Position numbers and translations under genes: made by a program
Shown: positions 4,413 through 12,287 of the stretch, piece after piece
How the letters are laid out: every line of letters begins with the position of its first letter
How positions within the stretch are numbered: position 1 is the stretch's first letter
Notes under the pieces: model-generated
Database searches by the model: none
What the model was told of the DNA's origin: nothing
What the model saw: only the letters and a program-made list of their open reading frames with translations
Source: a virus
Strand: one strand, 5' to 3'
IMG/VR virus record: IMGVR_UViG_3300023170_000108
Span: 1-32,022 of that record
DNA: 32,022 nt

Positions 4413-6003
4413 GAGCTGTAAAAATGTCCACCCTGAGACATTAGTCAGCGATTACGGTGTATGTGTGTACTGCAAAGCGGCAGAGGCTGAGGCTCCCCCT
4501 GAGAAAAAGGAGGAAAAGTCTGACCCTAACGAGTTAGCCCGTGCTGAATTAGCGGCTAGGGTGCTAACTCGTAAGCGCATGTTACCGTTTGTAGAGCGGT
4601 TTAACCCAGATTATATCGCGGGTTGGGTACACAAAGACATTTGTAGGCGTTTAGAGCAGTTTTCAAAGGATGTGGTGGACAAAAAGTCGCCCCGATTGAT
4701 GCTTTTTATGCCGCCACGGCACGGGAAGTCCACACTAGCTAGTGTATCTTTCCCAGCTTGGCATTTGGGACGTAACCCGGATCACGAGTTTATTAGCTGT
4801 TCGTACTCTGGCAGCTTGGCCATGACATTTAGCCGTAAGGTTCGTAACTTACTGCGTGAGCCGAGCTATAAGACAACTTTCAAGACTCGGTTAGACCCTG
4901 AGTCCCAGAGTGCTGAGGCGTGGCTGACCTCTGTTGGTGGTGGTTTTGTTGCGGCTGGTGTCGGCGGCGGTATTACGGGTAAGGGCGCTCACGTTTTGGT
5001 GATCGATGACCCCGTAAAGAACCGCGAAGACGCAGAGTCACAGCATAACCGTGACGCCACATGGGATTGGTACACCTCAACGGCTTATACCCGCCTAGCT
5101 CCAGGCGGCGGGGTGTTAGTTATTTTAACCCGTTGGCATGACGATGATCTTGCTGGCCGGTTGTTAGCTAACGAGGCCGCAGGTGACGAGTGGGAGGTAG
5201 TGCGCTACCCGGCTATTGCCGAAGAAGACGAAGAGTTCCGCAGCTTAGGTGAGCCGCTGCATGGCGAGCGCTACGATCTTGAAGCGCTAGAGCGTATTCG
5301 CAAGGCGGTAGGGCCGCGTGATTGGTCTGCTCTTTACCAGCAGAACCCTGTTGCTGAAGATGGTGACTACTTCAGCCGGACGATGGTTAATTACTACAAG
5401 CCGGAAGATATTGCTAATCACGGCATGCGTTTTTACTGCGCTTGGGACTTGGCAATTGGCAAGCGGGACCGTAACGACTATTCCGTGGGAATGGTTGTTG
5501 GTGTCGATGAGTATGACAGGATCTATGTAATGGATGTTGTCAGGGGTCGTTTCGATGGTTTTGAGCTAGTCGAAAAGATTCTTGACCTTTACGAGATGTG
5601 GAAGCCCTCTATCATAGGGATAGAGAAGGGCCATATAGAAATGGCGCTTGGTCCGTTCCTAGAGAAGCGTGTCCGAGAACGCGGGCTTTACGAAGCCTAC
5701 TTTAAGGATCTTAAGACAGGGCGAAGAGATAAGGAAGCTAGGGCGAGGGCCATCCAGGGTCGTATGCAGCAGGGGATGGTGTTTATCCCGGAGAATGCTG
5801 CTTATACTGAGTCCTTAGTTTCAGAACTATTGCGTTTTCCTAACGGGACGCATGATGACCAAGTAGATGCTTTGGCATGGATAGGTTTGATGATGACAGA
5901 ATTTGCGGTCTATCAAACGCCAATAGAGCATGTTCCTTCATGGCGGGATCGACTTATGTTCCTGGCCAAAGGGAACCGTAAAAAATCAGCGATGAGTGCA
6001 TGA
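4387..6003 (+). CDS. terL: Terminase large subunit (packaging ATPase and nuclease)
   Basis: From the ATG at 4387 the protein has 538 residues; a TTG six bases upstream is the alternative. An N-terminal CxxC...CxxC zinc ribbon (C8, C11, C26, C29) is followed by the ATPase with Walker A PPRHGKS (109-115) and Walker B VLVIDD (203-208), where the second D leads into the coupling region. The RNase H-like nuclease starts at AWDLAIGKRDRNDYS with the first catalytic Asp at 354, an 'IEKG' strand (E413), and HDDQVDA (489-495) as the last acidic cluster. It powers DNA translocation through the portal and cuts the concatemer. The gene follows terS with overlap and ends two bases before the portal ATG at 6005. 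Confidence 0.95.
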   Translation: MEIPKRQCKSCKNVHPETLVSDYGVCVYCKAAEAEAPPEKKEEKSDPNELARAELAARVLTRKRMLPFVERFNPDYIAGWVHKDICRRLEQFSKDVVDKKSPRLMLFMPPRHGKSTLASVSFPAWHLGRNPDHEFISCSYSGSLAMTFSRKVRNLLREPSYKTTFKTRLDPESQSAEAWLTSVGGGFVAAGVGGGITGKGAHVLVIDDPVKNREDAESQHNRDATWDWYTSTAYTRLAPGGGVLVILTRWHDDDLAGRLLANEAAGDEWEVVRYPAIAEEDEEFRSLGEPLHGERYDLEALERIRKAVGPRDWSALYQQNPVAEDGDYFSRTMVNYYKPEDIANHGMRFYCAWDLAIGKRDRNDYSVGMVVGVDEYDRIYVMDVVRGRFDGFELVEKILDLYEMWKPSIIGIEKGHIEMALGPFLEKRVRERGLYEAYFKDLKTGRRDKEARARAIQGRMQQGMVFIPENAAYTESLVSELLRFPNGTHDDQVDALAWIGLMMTEFAVYQTPIEHVPSWRDRLMFLAKGNRKKSAMSA

Positions 6004-6004
6004 C

Positions 6005-8113
6005 ATGGCAAAGAAACTATCCGCAGAACAAGAGCACGTTATTTCCTCCACGCAGTGGGACCGTTATACCCGCGCTAGGGATAATGGTCATCTTGACTAT
6101 ATCGATGTAGCTAAGAAGTGTGATAGCTACTATAGGGGCGAGCAGTGGGATTCTGAGGACATTAAGCGTCTAGACGCTGAAGGTCGTCCGGCGCTGACAA
6201 TTAACACGATACTCCCGACAGTTAACACTGTGCTAGGTGAGCAGAGCACCCGCCGTGCTGACATTAAGTTCAAGCCCCGCCGTGGTGGGTCAGCTGAAGT
6301 TGCTGAGGTGCTGACCAAGCTGTACATGCAGATAGCTGACAACAATAAGCTAGACTGGGTTGAGCAGCAGGTATTCTCTGACGGTCTGATCCTTGACGGG
6401 CGTGGTTACTTCGATGTGCGCATCGACTTCTCAGACCATCTTGAGGGCGAAGTCCGTATCACCGCCAAAGACCCGTTGGACATATTGATTGATCCAGAAG
6501 CCAAAGAGTATGACCCTAAGACTTGGAACGAGGTATTTGAGACTCGGTGGATGACCCTTGATGAGATCGAGGAGCTATATGGCAAAGAAAAAGCTGATAA
6601 GCTGATCTTTATCGCCGAGAACGGTAACAGTTTCGGGCATGACTCTATTGAGTATGAAGAGACTCGTTACGGTACGCTAGAAGAAACTGACAACGCCTAC
6701 CATTCCAGTGTGCAGGGTGAAGACGAGTATCGTAAAGTCAGGGCGCTACGTGTCATTGAGCGCCAGCATCGTAAGCTTACTAAGTCTGACTTCTTTGTTG
6801 ACCCCGATACTGGCGATCAACGTCCGACACCTGAGAACTGGTCTGCTGCTAAGACTAAGAAGTTTGCTAAGCAGTATGGTCTATCTATTATCAGTAAGGC
6901 CGTGCGCAAAGTCCGCTGGACGGTGACCTGCGACAAGGTCGTTTTGCACGATGATTGGTCTCCCTACACAGACTTTACGATTGTTCCTTTCTTCGCCTAT
7001 TTCCGTAGGGGCCGTCCTTTTGGCATGGTGCGTAACCTGTTGTCCCCGCAGGAGCAGCTGAATAAGATTGCCAGTCAGGAACTGCATATCGTCAATACCA
7101 CGGCTAACTCTGGCTGGATGGTTGAGAGTGGCTCACTGGTGGGTATGACCGTTGATGACTTGGAAGAGCACGGGGCCGAAACAGGTCTGATTGTCGAGTA
7201 TGCCCGTGGTACTGCGCCACCTACTAAGATACAACCTAACCAGATACCCACTGGCTTGGACCGCATAAGCCAGAAAGCAGCGGCTAACATCAAGACTATC
7301 TCTGGTGTTAACGACTCTATGCTGGGTTCCGACTCCGCTGAAGTATCCGGTATTGCCATTCAAGCTAAGCAGAATCGTGGCGTAGTCATGATTCAAGTTC
7401 CGCTGGATAACCTGCGTAAGACAAGGCAGTACCTAGCTGAGCATATTCTGCGTCTGGTGCAGCAGTTTTATACGGAGCAGCGCATCATACAGATTACTAA
7501 CGAGGATGACCCTCTGAAGTCCCGTGAGGCTATGGTCGTAAACCAGATGACCCCAGAGGGCACTGTTGTTAATGACCTTACTATTGGCGAATACGATGTC
7601 ATTGTAGCTACCGCTCCTGCAAGGGACAGCTTCGATGAGGTTCAGTTCGCAGAGGCCATTAACCTGCGTCAGGTAGGGGTTGCTATACCCGATGACGCTA
7701 TTGTTGAATACAGCCACTTGTCTAGAAAAGGCGAGTTGGCTAAACGGATTCGTGAACTGACCGGCATGGAGCCGCCTACGCCTGAACAGGCAGAAATGAG
7801 CGCTTACCATCATCAGCTTGAAATGCAGCAGATTGAGCTACAGATTCAGAAGATGCAGGCAGAGGTTCAGAAACTCCAGAGTGAAGCAGCTGTTAATGTG
7901 GCTAAGACACAAGATGTCGCAGACGTTGAGCCACAGCTTAGAATGGCTGAGCTGCAAACTAAGATGGAGATCAAACAGATGGAGCTGGATCTACGAAGAG
8001 AACTTGCGGCTTTGACCAATCAAACTAGGACTGGGGCGCAGGAAACCCAAGCTGCTGCGAAGCTTGCTAGTGTAGCAATGCAACAGGCAGGAAGAAACAC
8101 AACAAACCAATGA
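6005..8113 (+). CDS. Portal protein, P22-like
   Basis: A 702-residue protein from the ATG at 6005 (a GTG at 5996 in frame would add three residues). The early segment 'YYRGEQWDSEDIKRLDAEGRPALTINTILPTVNTVLGEQSTRRADIKFKPR' and the length match P22-type portals (about 725 residues). These form the dodecameric ring for packaging, ejection and tail attachment. A wing/stem region with 'PFFAYFRRGRPFGMVRNLLSPQEQLNKIASQ' follows. The last 130 residues are a Gln/Met-rich helical barrel or coiled coil (from about 600). It lies directly between terL and the scaffold gene, as in related phages. Confidence 0.93.
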   Translation: MAKKLSAEQEHVISSTQWDRYTRARDNGHLDYIDVAKKCDSYYRGEQWDSEDIKRLDAEGRPALTINTILPTVNTVLGEQSTRRADIKFKPRRGGSAEVAEVLTKLYMQIADNNKLDWVEQQVFSDGLILDGRGYFDVRIDFSDHLEGEVRITAKDPLDILIDPEAKEYDPKTWNEVFETRWMTLDEIEELYGKEKADKLIFIAENGNSFGHDSIEYEETRYGTLEETDNAYHSSVQGEDEYRKVRALRVIERQHRKLTKSDFFVDPDTGDQRPTPENWSAAKTKKFAKQYGLSIISKAVRKVRWTVTCDKVVLHDDWSPYTDFTIVPFFAYFRRGRPFGMVRNLLSPQEQLNKIASQELHIVNTTANSGWMVESGSLVGMTVDDLEEHGAETGLIVEYARGTAPPTKIQPNQIPTGLDRISQKAAANIKTISGVNDSMLGSDSAEVSGIAIQAKQNRGVVMIQVPLDNLRKTRQYLAEHILRLVQQFYTEQRIIQITNEDDPLKSREAMVVNQMTPEGTVVNDLTIGEYDVIVATAPARDSFDEVQFAEAINLRQVGVAIPDDAIVEYSHLSRKGELAKRIRELTGMEPPTPEQAEMSAYHHQLEMQQIELQIQKMQAEVQKLQSEAAVNVAKTQDVADVEPQLRMAELQTKMEIKQMELDLRRELAALTNQTRTGAQETQAAAKLASVAMQQAGRNTTNQ

Positions 8114-8123
8114 GGATAGCTTT

Positions 8124-9173
8124 ATGGCTGAAGATAGGAAAGAGGATCTTGAATTTGAAAGGATGCCAGGGTCAGACCCGATAGAAGATGCAGAGCCGGG
8201 TTTTGATTTCAATTTTGGTCTTGGCGAGGAAGAAGCTGCGCAACCAGAGCCAGAGGTAGACGAAGCTGAAGCCGTATCAGAGCCTGAAGAAGAGGAGTCT
8301 GAAGAAGAGGAAGTTGAAACCACCTCCGAAGCGGAAGAGCAGCCTGAAGAAGTAGAGGAAGAAGAGCCTGTTGCAGAGGTTGAGGAAGAGCCTGTTGCTG
8401 AAGTCGAAGAAGAGCCTGTCGCTCAGGAGACTACCAAAGAGCAGCCAATGATTCCTAAGTCTCGTTTTGACGAGGTCTTGCAGAAGCAGAAGGCATTGCA
8501 GAAGCGCCTAGACGAGATACAGGCGGCTGAGGAGAAAGCTCAGCAGAAAGCTAATATTCCTGACTATGACTTCGAAGCTAAAGAGCGTGAGTATCAGAAC
8601 CTAGTTCTTGATGGCGAAGTTGATAAAGCAGCGGCAGTTCGCAACGAGATTAGGCAGGCTGAGCGGGATCGCCTTACAGCTGAGCTGAAGGAGGAGATTA
8701 CTCAGAACGTACATCAGAACCAAGAAGCTATCCTGCTCCAGCAGGCAGCTGATATTCTTGAGGCTGAGTACCCCGTGTTTGATCAGAATTCGGCGGACTA
8801 TAACGAAGACTACACGCAGGAAGCTATTAAGCTTCGTGATGCTTTCATCATACAGGGTGATTCAGCGGTTGACGCTCTGAACCAAGCATCTAAGTTCGTT
8901 ATAGATAAGTATGGTCTTAGCACCCCGGCCCCGGAAGCGCAGAATACGTTGACTTCTAAGGTCGCTCCTAAGAAAGTTGTCGATGAAGTTGCTAAGAAGA
9001 GAGCTGAAGTTAGCAAGAAACTTAAAGCAGCAGAGTCTCAGCCTCCTGAACTCCCTGGCGATAGTTCTTCATCCCACGGGGAAAAACCCCTTGATATCTC
9101 TAAGTTGACCGAAGATGAGTTTAACGCCCTTCCAGAGGCTACTTTAAAACGGTTACGCGGGGATATATTTTAA
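8124..9173 (+). CDS. Scaffolding protein
   Basis: A 349-residue protein preceded by TGAGGATAG. The first 105 residues are extremely acidic, including three near-identical EEEPVAEV units (residues 79-100). The middle and C-terminal parts are helical and charged ('RFDEVLQKQKALQKRLDEIQAAEEKAQQKA', 114-143), and a short lysine-rich segment precedes the C-terminus (about 295-315). An acidic, helix-rich protein between portal and major capsid genes is the usual scaffold, which guides procapsid assembly and is then released or degraded. No protease gene is evident next to it. Confidence 0.85.
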   Translation: MAEDRKEDLEFERMPGSDPIEDAEPGFDFNFGLGEEEAAQPEPEVDEAEAVSEPEEEESEEEEVETTSEAEEQPEEVEEEEPVAEVEEEPVAEVEEEPVAQETTKEQPMIPKSRFDEVLQKQKALQKRLDEIQAAEEKAQQKANIPDYDFEAKEREYQNLVLDGEVDKAAAVRNEIRQAERDRLTAELKEEITQNVHQNQEAILLQQAADILEAEYPVFDQNSADYNEDYTQEAIKLRDAFIIQGDSAVDALNQASKFVIDKYGLSTPAPEAQNTLTSKVAPKKVVDEVAKKRAEVSKKLKAAESQPPELPGDSSSSHGEKPLDISKLTEDEFNALPEATLKRLRGDIF

Positions 9174-9188
9174 ATAGTCGAGGGTATT

Positions 9189-9476
9189 ATGGCTTCCAAG
9201 AAAGATCCAAGACTTGAAAGGGCGGGGGTAAGCGGCTACAACAAGCCAAAACGCACCCCTAACCACCCAACTAAGTCGCATGTCGTTGTAGCTAAGTGTG
9301 AGGACGGCAAGGTAAAGACTATTCGGTTTGGGCAGCAAGGTGTTAGCGGGGCAGGTAAAAACCCTCGAACCGCTAAAGAGAAAGCTAGACGGGCGTCTTT
9401 TAAGGCTAGACACGCTAAAAATATAGCTAAAGGCAAATGTTCGGCGGCTTATTGGGCTGACAAAGTTAAGTGGTAG
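9189..9476 (+). CDS. Small basic phage protein, 95 residues
   Basis: A lysine/arginine-rich protein starting MASKKDPRLERAGVSGYNKP and containing 'PNHPTKSHVVVAK', 'KTIRFGQQG', 'ARRASFKARHAKNI' and ending 'SAAYWADKVKW'. I recognise this as a family of small conserved basic proteins often encoded near capsid genes in marine phages, without a known function. The 'RASFKARH' and 'SAAYWADKVKW' blocks are its conserved end. It may bind DNA or the capsid interior. It lies between scaffold and the major capsid leader, with AGGAGG of the next gene overlapping its stop. Confidence 0.8.
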   Translation: MASKKDPRLERAGVSGYNKPKRTPNHPTKSHVVVAKCEDGKVKTIRFGQQGVSGAGKNPRTAKEKARRASFKARHAKNIAKGKCSAAYWADKVKW

Positions 9477-9488
9477 GAGGTATGTTGG

Positions 9489-9656
9489 GTGGCGTTAAAA
9501 CCTTCCGACATGCACGAAGTCTATTTAGCCATACTTGAGTATACGCAGGGGCAGTGGGAGCTTGATGATGTTTTGTTCTTGGCTGAGATTATCTTTGATC
9601 TCTATGAGAAAGACCAGAAAGCAACCCTGTCCCTTATCACAAAGGAGCCTAAGTGA
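9489..9656 (+). CDS. Small hypothetical protein, 55 residues, GTG start
   Basis: AGGAGG at 9475-9480 is followed by GTG at 9489-9491 at ideal spacing, and the frame runs 55 codons to TGA at 9654-9656. The peptide starts MALKPSDMHEVYLAILEYTQ and continues with 'WELDDVLFLAEIIFDLYEK', suggesting a small helical bundle of acidic character. A competing ATG at 9482 lies only two bases after the AGGAGG and opens an 18-codon frame, so GTG is the better start. Function unknown. The next short frame begins as TGATG at its stop. Confidence 0.6.
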   Translation: MALKPSDMHEVYLAILEYTQGQWELDDVLFLAEIIFDLYEKDQKATLSLITKEPK

Positions 9657-9719
9657 TGCCTAATACGAGGGGAGAAGCCTAAAAGGGCCGCTGCTCATGC
9701 GAAAAAGTATAGAAAATAG
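9655..9719 (+). pseudogene. Very short, possibly frameshifted basic peptide gene
   Basis: An ATG overlapping the previous stop (TGATG) opens MPNTRGEA and stops after 8 codons. Removing one G from the GGGG run near 9669-9673 would join it to a frame ending KPKRAAAHAKKYRK, giving a 20-residue basic peptide ending at the TAG of 9717-9719. Small basic peptides of this kind occur in phage head operons. This may be a real frameshift, a sequencing error or a coincidence. Confidence 0.3.
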
Positions 9720-9720
9720 T

Positions 9721-9749
9721 TTGCATAAACGCAGCAGTACAGCTAGTAT
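9721..9749 (+). promoter_or_regulatory. Candidate sigma70-type promoter before the major capsid gene
   Basis: TTGCAT (9721-9726) and TAGTAT (9744-9749) are separated by exactly 17 bases and match the -35 and -10 consensus at 4 of 6 positions each. They sit at the left end of the 295-base gap before the major capsid gene, where a strong late promoter would be useful. The match is modest. Confidence 0.3.
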
Positions 9750-9769
9750 TACTGTGTATTCGTCTATCT

Positions 9770-9848
9770 AAGCGATATTAGATCGAGTCGAACTCGTAAA
9801 ACTCGCATTCCTCGTCTGCTAAAGACGTTAAACTTGCCGAGATCGCCT
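9770..9848. ncRNA. tRNA-sized three-way-junction fold in the capsid leader
   Basis: A closing stem pairs 9770-9776 with 9842-9848 (7 bp with one A-C on the plus strand, G-U on the minus strand). Inside it are two hairpins: CGAG/CTCG (9784-9787/9793-9796, loop TCGAA) and CGTCT/AGACG (9813-9817/9823-9827, loop GCTAA). Total length is 79 bases. It is tRNA-sized but lacks a D arm or correct loop sizes, so it is not a functional tRNA by eye. It could be a leader RNA structure, a processing site or a tRNA remnant. The rest of the 9657-9951 gap holds no gene that I can support. Confidence 0.35.
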
Positions 9849-9951
9849 CTCGTTAATGAAGCGCAAAAACGCGGTCGTGCGATAAACGATATTTTTTCTG
9901 GGGGAGAGATACCCTCATTACTATTATTTTGCATTTTATTCGGAGGCTACA

Positions 9952-11097
9952 ATGGCTTTAACTAACTTTGCTTCCTTGACTTCAGAGCAGTTAACTGCGT
10001 GGAGTCGGGATTTCTGGCGTGTTGCCCGCAACATGTCTTTCGTGAACCAGTTCGCAGGTTCTGGTTCTAACGCTATGGTTCAGCGTATCACTGATCTGAC
10101 TAAGTCAGACAAAGGTACTCGTGCCGTAATCACCCTGCTGGCAGATATGGCAGGCGATGGTGTCACTGGGGATAACACTCTGGAAGGTAACGAAGAAGCA
10201 CTTCGCGCCTATGACATCACTGTTGAGCTGGATCAGCTGCGTTTTGCAAACCGCATCGCAGGTCGTCTTGCCGATCAGAAGTCTGTCGTAAACTTCCGCG
10301 AAACCTCTCGTGACGCTCTTGCTTATGCAATGGCTGACCGTATGGACCAGCTGGCCTTCTTGACTCTGGCTGGCGTTGCTTACACTCACAAGACTAACGG
10401 TGCTCTCCGTGCAACTTCAGCCACCACCGGCCTTGAGCTGGTTGACCTTGAGTTTGCTAGTGATGTGTCTGCTCCTACTTCTAACCGCCACCTCCGTGTT
10501 AGCGGTAATGACTTAGTTTCTGGTGACACTACTGCTGTTACTGACTCTGACGTTATTAAGTATCGCCATATCGTTGATCTGAAAGCCTATGCCAAAGACA
10601 ACTACATTCGCGGTATTCGTGGTGCTGGCAACGATGAGGTATTCCACTTGTTTGTTACCCCCCAGCAGATGGCTGACCTGAAGTTGGATTCTGACTTCCT
10701 GGCCAACGTCCGTAACGCTGGCGTTCGCGGTAGCAGCAACCAGCTGTTCGCTGGCTCTTCAAGCCTGATGGTAGACGGCGTGATGGTCCATGAGTTCCGT
10801 CATGTCTTCTCAACTGAAGGCGCTACCACTGGTACTTCTGCTGAAGCTGGCGATGCTGGCTACAAGTGGGGTGCTGATGCTGACGTTGTTGGTGCCCGTG
10901 CCCTGTTCTGTGGTGCTCAGGCTCTTGCAATGGCTGATATCGGTATGCCGGAAGTTGTCGAAGATACCTTCGACTACGGCAACCAGTCTGGTATCTCTAT
11001 CGGTAAGATCTTCGGTCTTCGTAAGCCGAAGTATCAGAGCGATTACAACGGTTCTGTTGAGGACTTTGGTATTATCGCACTCGATACTGCCCAGTAA
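9952..11097 (+). CDS. Major capsid protein, N4 gp56-like
   Basis: A 381-residue protein with CGGAGG placed correctly before the ATG. Features include 'AWSRDFWRVARNMSFVNQFAGSGSNAMVQRITDL' near the N-terminus (residues 16-50), 'YDITVELDQLRFANRI' and 'VNFRETSRDALAYAMADRMDQLAFL' in the middle (85-143), and 'HLFVTPQQMADLKLDSDFLANV' (about 227-248). This pattern is typical of the N4 gp56 type of HK97-fold capsid proteins (DUF4043 family). Codon choice is noticeably smoother and more GC-rich than in neighbours, as expected for the most abundant protein. A strong terminator follows within 10 bases. Confidence 0.92.
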   Translation: MALTNFASLTSEQLTAWSRDFWRVARNMSFVNQFAGSGSNAMVQRITDLTKSDKGTRAVITLLADMAGDGVTGDNTLEGNEEALRAYDITVELDQLRFANRIAGRLADQKSVVNFRETSRDALAYAMADRMDQLAFLTLAGVAYTHKTNGALRATSATTGLELVDLEFASDVSAPTSNRHLRVSGNDLVSGDTTAVTDSDVIKYRHIVDLKAYAKDNYIRGIRGAGNDEVFHLFVTPQQMADLKLDSDFLANVRNAGVRGSSNQLFAGSSSLMVDGVMVHEFRHVFSTEGATTGTSAEAGDAGYKWGADADVVGARALFCGAQALAMADIGMPEVVEDTFDYGNQSGISIGKIFGLRKPKYQSDYNGSVEDFGIIALDTAQ

Positions 11098-11103
11098 GAC
11101 TAA

Positions 11104-11134
11104 GACCCCCCTCTTCGGAGGGGGGATCTTTTTT
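11104..11134 (+). terminator. Strong intrinsic terminator after the major capsid gene
   Basis: CCCCCCTC (11106-11113) pairs perfectly with GAGGGGGG (11118-11125) around a TTCG tetraloop, followed by ATC and six T residues (11129-11134). It is positioned right after the capsid stop and would cap capsid mRNA while allowing some read-through into the connector genes. Confidence 0.93.
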
Positions 11135-11151
11135 GCTATTAAAGATTAATT

Positions 11152-11574
11152 ATGAGAATTACAACCGACAAGGATCTAAGGATTGCAACCACACACGGTT
11201 CAGTAGTTTTAGTCCAAGCAAATCAGATCAGAGAAGTTTCAGAGTCAATCGGCAGTATAGCCCTCCAAATGGGGGCCAAGCGTCTAGACGATACTGTAGA
11301 AGTAGAGATCAGGGCTAGGGACGAAGAAGGCCACTTTGTGGCTGATGACCCAAGCACTCCAGACGTAAACGAAGCCTATGAAACTGTAGAAGTAGTCAAA
11401 GACGAATTCTTAGAAACAATAGCGGATGCCATGCAAGATATACTTACTCTTGGCGATCCGAATGACTTCAAAGGGAATGGTGAACCAAAAGCTTCGGCAG
11501 TAAAAAAAGCACTAGGTCAGGATACAGATGCAGACCAACGTGCAGCTGCTTGGGCAATTGTCCTTGAGCGTTAA
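11152..11574 (+). CDS. Hypothetical protein after the capsid gene, 140 residues
   Basis: It begins MRITTDKDLRIATTHGSVVLVQANQIREVSES, a strand-rich N-terminal half, followed by an acidic middle and a helical C-terminal half ('VVKDEFLETIADAMQDIL', about residues 83-100) ending 'QRAAAWAIVLER'. Proteins of this layout often sit directly after the capsid gene in podovirus genomes, sometimes as head-decoration or connector accessory proteins, but I cannot name the family. The ribosome binding site is weak (AAAGATTAATT). It is separated from the capsid gene by the terminator, so its expression is likely lower. Confidence 0.7.
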   Translation: MRITTDKDLRIATTHGSVVLVQANQIREVSESIGSIALQMGAKRLDDTVEVEIRARDEEGHFVADDPSTPDVNEAYETVEVVKDEFLETIADAMQDILTLGDPNDFKGNGEPKASAVKKALGQDTDADQRAAAWAIVLER

Positions 11575-11576
11575 CT

Positions 11577-12287
11577 ATGACAGTAACAGTTCAGAGTGTT
11601 TTAGACAGAGCAGCAATTGTTCTGCAAGATACGGCAAACATCCGGTGGGCAGAATCTGAACTAGTTTACTGGGTCAACGATGCACAGCGCGAGATAGTTC
11701 TTATAAAACCCGATGCTAGTGCTACTAACACTACAATTACCCTAGCCACTGGCACTAAACAAGAAATCCCCGCAGATGGTAATAGACTACTTCGAGTAGT
11801 TCGTAACATGTCTGCGGCTTCCGGCGGCACTGGCGGCAAAGCTATCAGGATTGTTGACGAGGATATTCTGGATGTCCAGACTCCTTCTTGGCATTTACCT
11901 ACCGTGACTGGCGATGCCACCCACGGCACAGTCGTGAAACACTTCGTTTATAACGAGCAGAACCCAAGAAATTTCTATGTCTACCCCGGAGTTAATGGGG
12001 ATGCATATATAGAGATAGTATACTCGGCCAACCCAGCCCAAGTTACTGCTTCAGACAATATTGGCCTACCTGACATATACAGCACAGCTATTCTAAACTA
12101 TGTTCTGTATATGGCGTTCATGAAAGATACCAACTACGCAGGTAACGCGCAGAGGGCTTCAAACCATTATCAATTATTCATGGCGGTAGTTACCGGAAAG
12201 GGGCAAGTAGATCAGATCACAACCCCTAATAATTCCTCACAAAGTGCTGCCCCCACTCAAATAGGTGGTTTCACTAGTGGCAATTAG
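11577..12287 (+). CDS. Head-tail adaptor protein, SU10-adaptor-like
   Basis: A 236-residue protein starting MTVTVQSVLDRAAIVLQDTANIRWAESELVYWVNDAQREIV, which is the helical N-terminus of phage adaptor proteins that dock to the portal ('W...ELV.WVNDAQR'). A 'IPADGNRLLRVVRNM' strand (about 62-76), 'PRNFYVYPGV' (124-133), 'YIEIVYSANPAQVT' and a helix 'YSTAILNYVLYMAFMKD' (about 163-180) complete the pattern. It should form a ring beneath the portal that connects to the tail. It begins two bases after the previous stop, and its C-terminus overlaps the next gene. Confidence 0.75.
   Translation: MTVTVQSVLDRAAIVLQDTANIRWAESELVYWVNDAQREIVLIKPDASATNTTITLATGTKQEIPADGNRLLRVVRNMSAASGGTGGKAIRIVDEDILDVQTPSWHLPTVTGDATHGTVVKHFVYNEQNPRNFYVYPGVNGDAYIEIVYSANPAQVTASDNIGLPDIYSTAILNYVLYMAFMKDTNYAGNAQRASNHYQLFMAVVTGKGQVDQITTPNNSSQSAAPTQIGGFTSGN

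Noticed and set aside
7433-7813. 126-codon leftward frame inside the portal gene
   Set aside because: Antisense to a clear portal gene, with Arg/His/Leu-rich shadow composition and no ribosome binding site.
9770-9848. Functional tRNA
   Set aside because: The fold is tRNA-sized, but it lacks a D arm, the T-like loop has five bases instead of seven and the anticodon-like hairpin is out of position on both strands.
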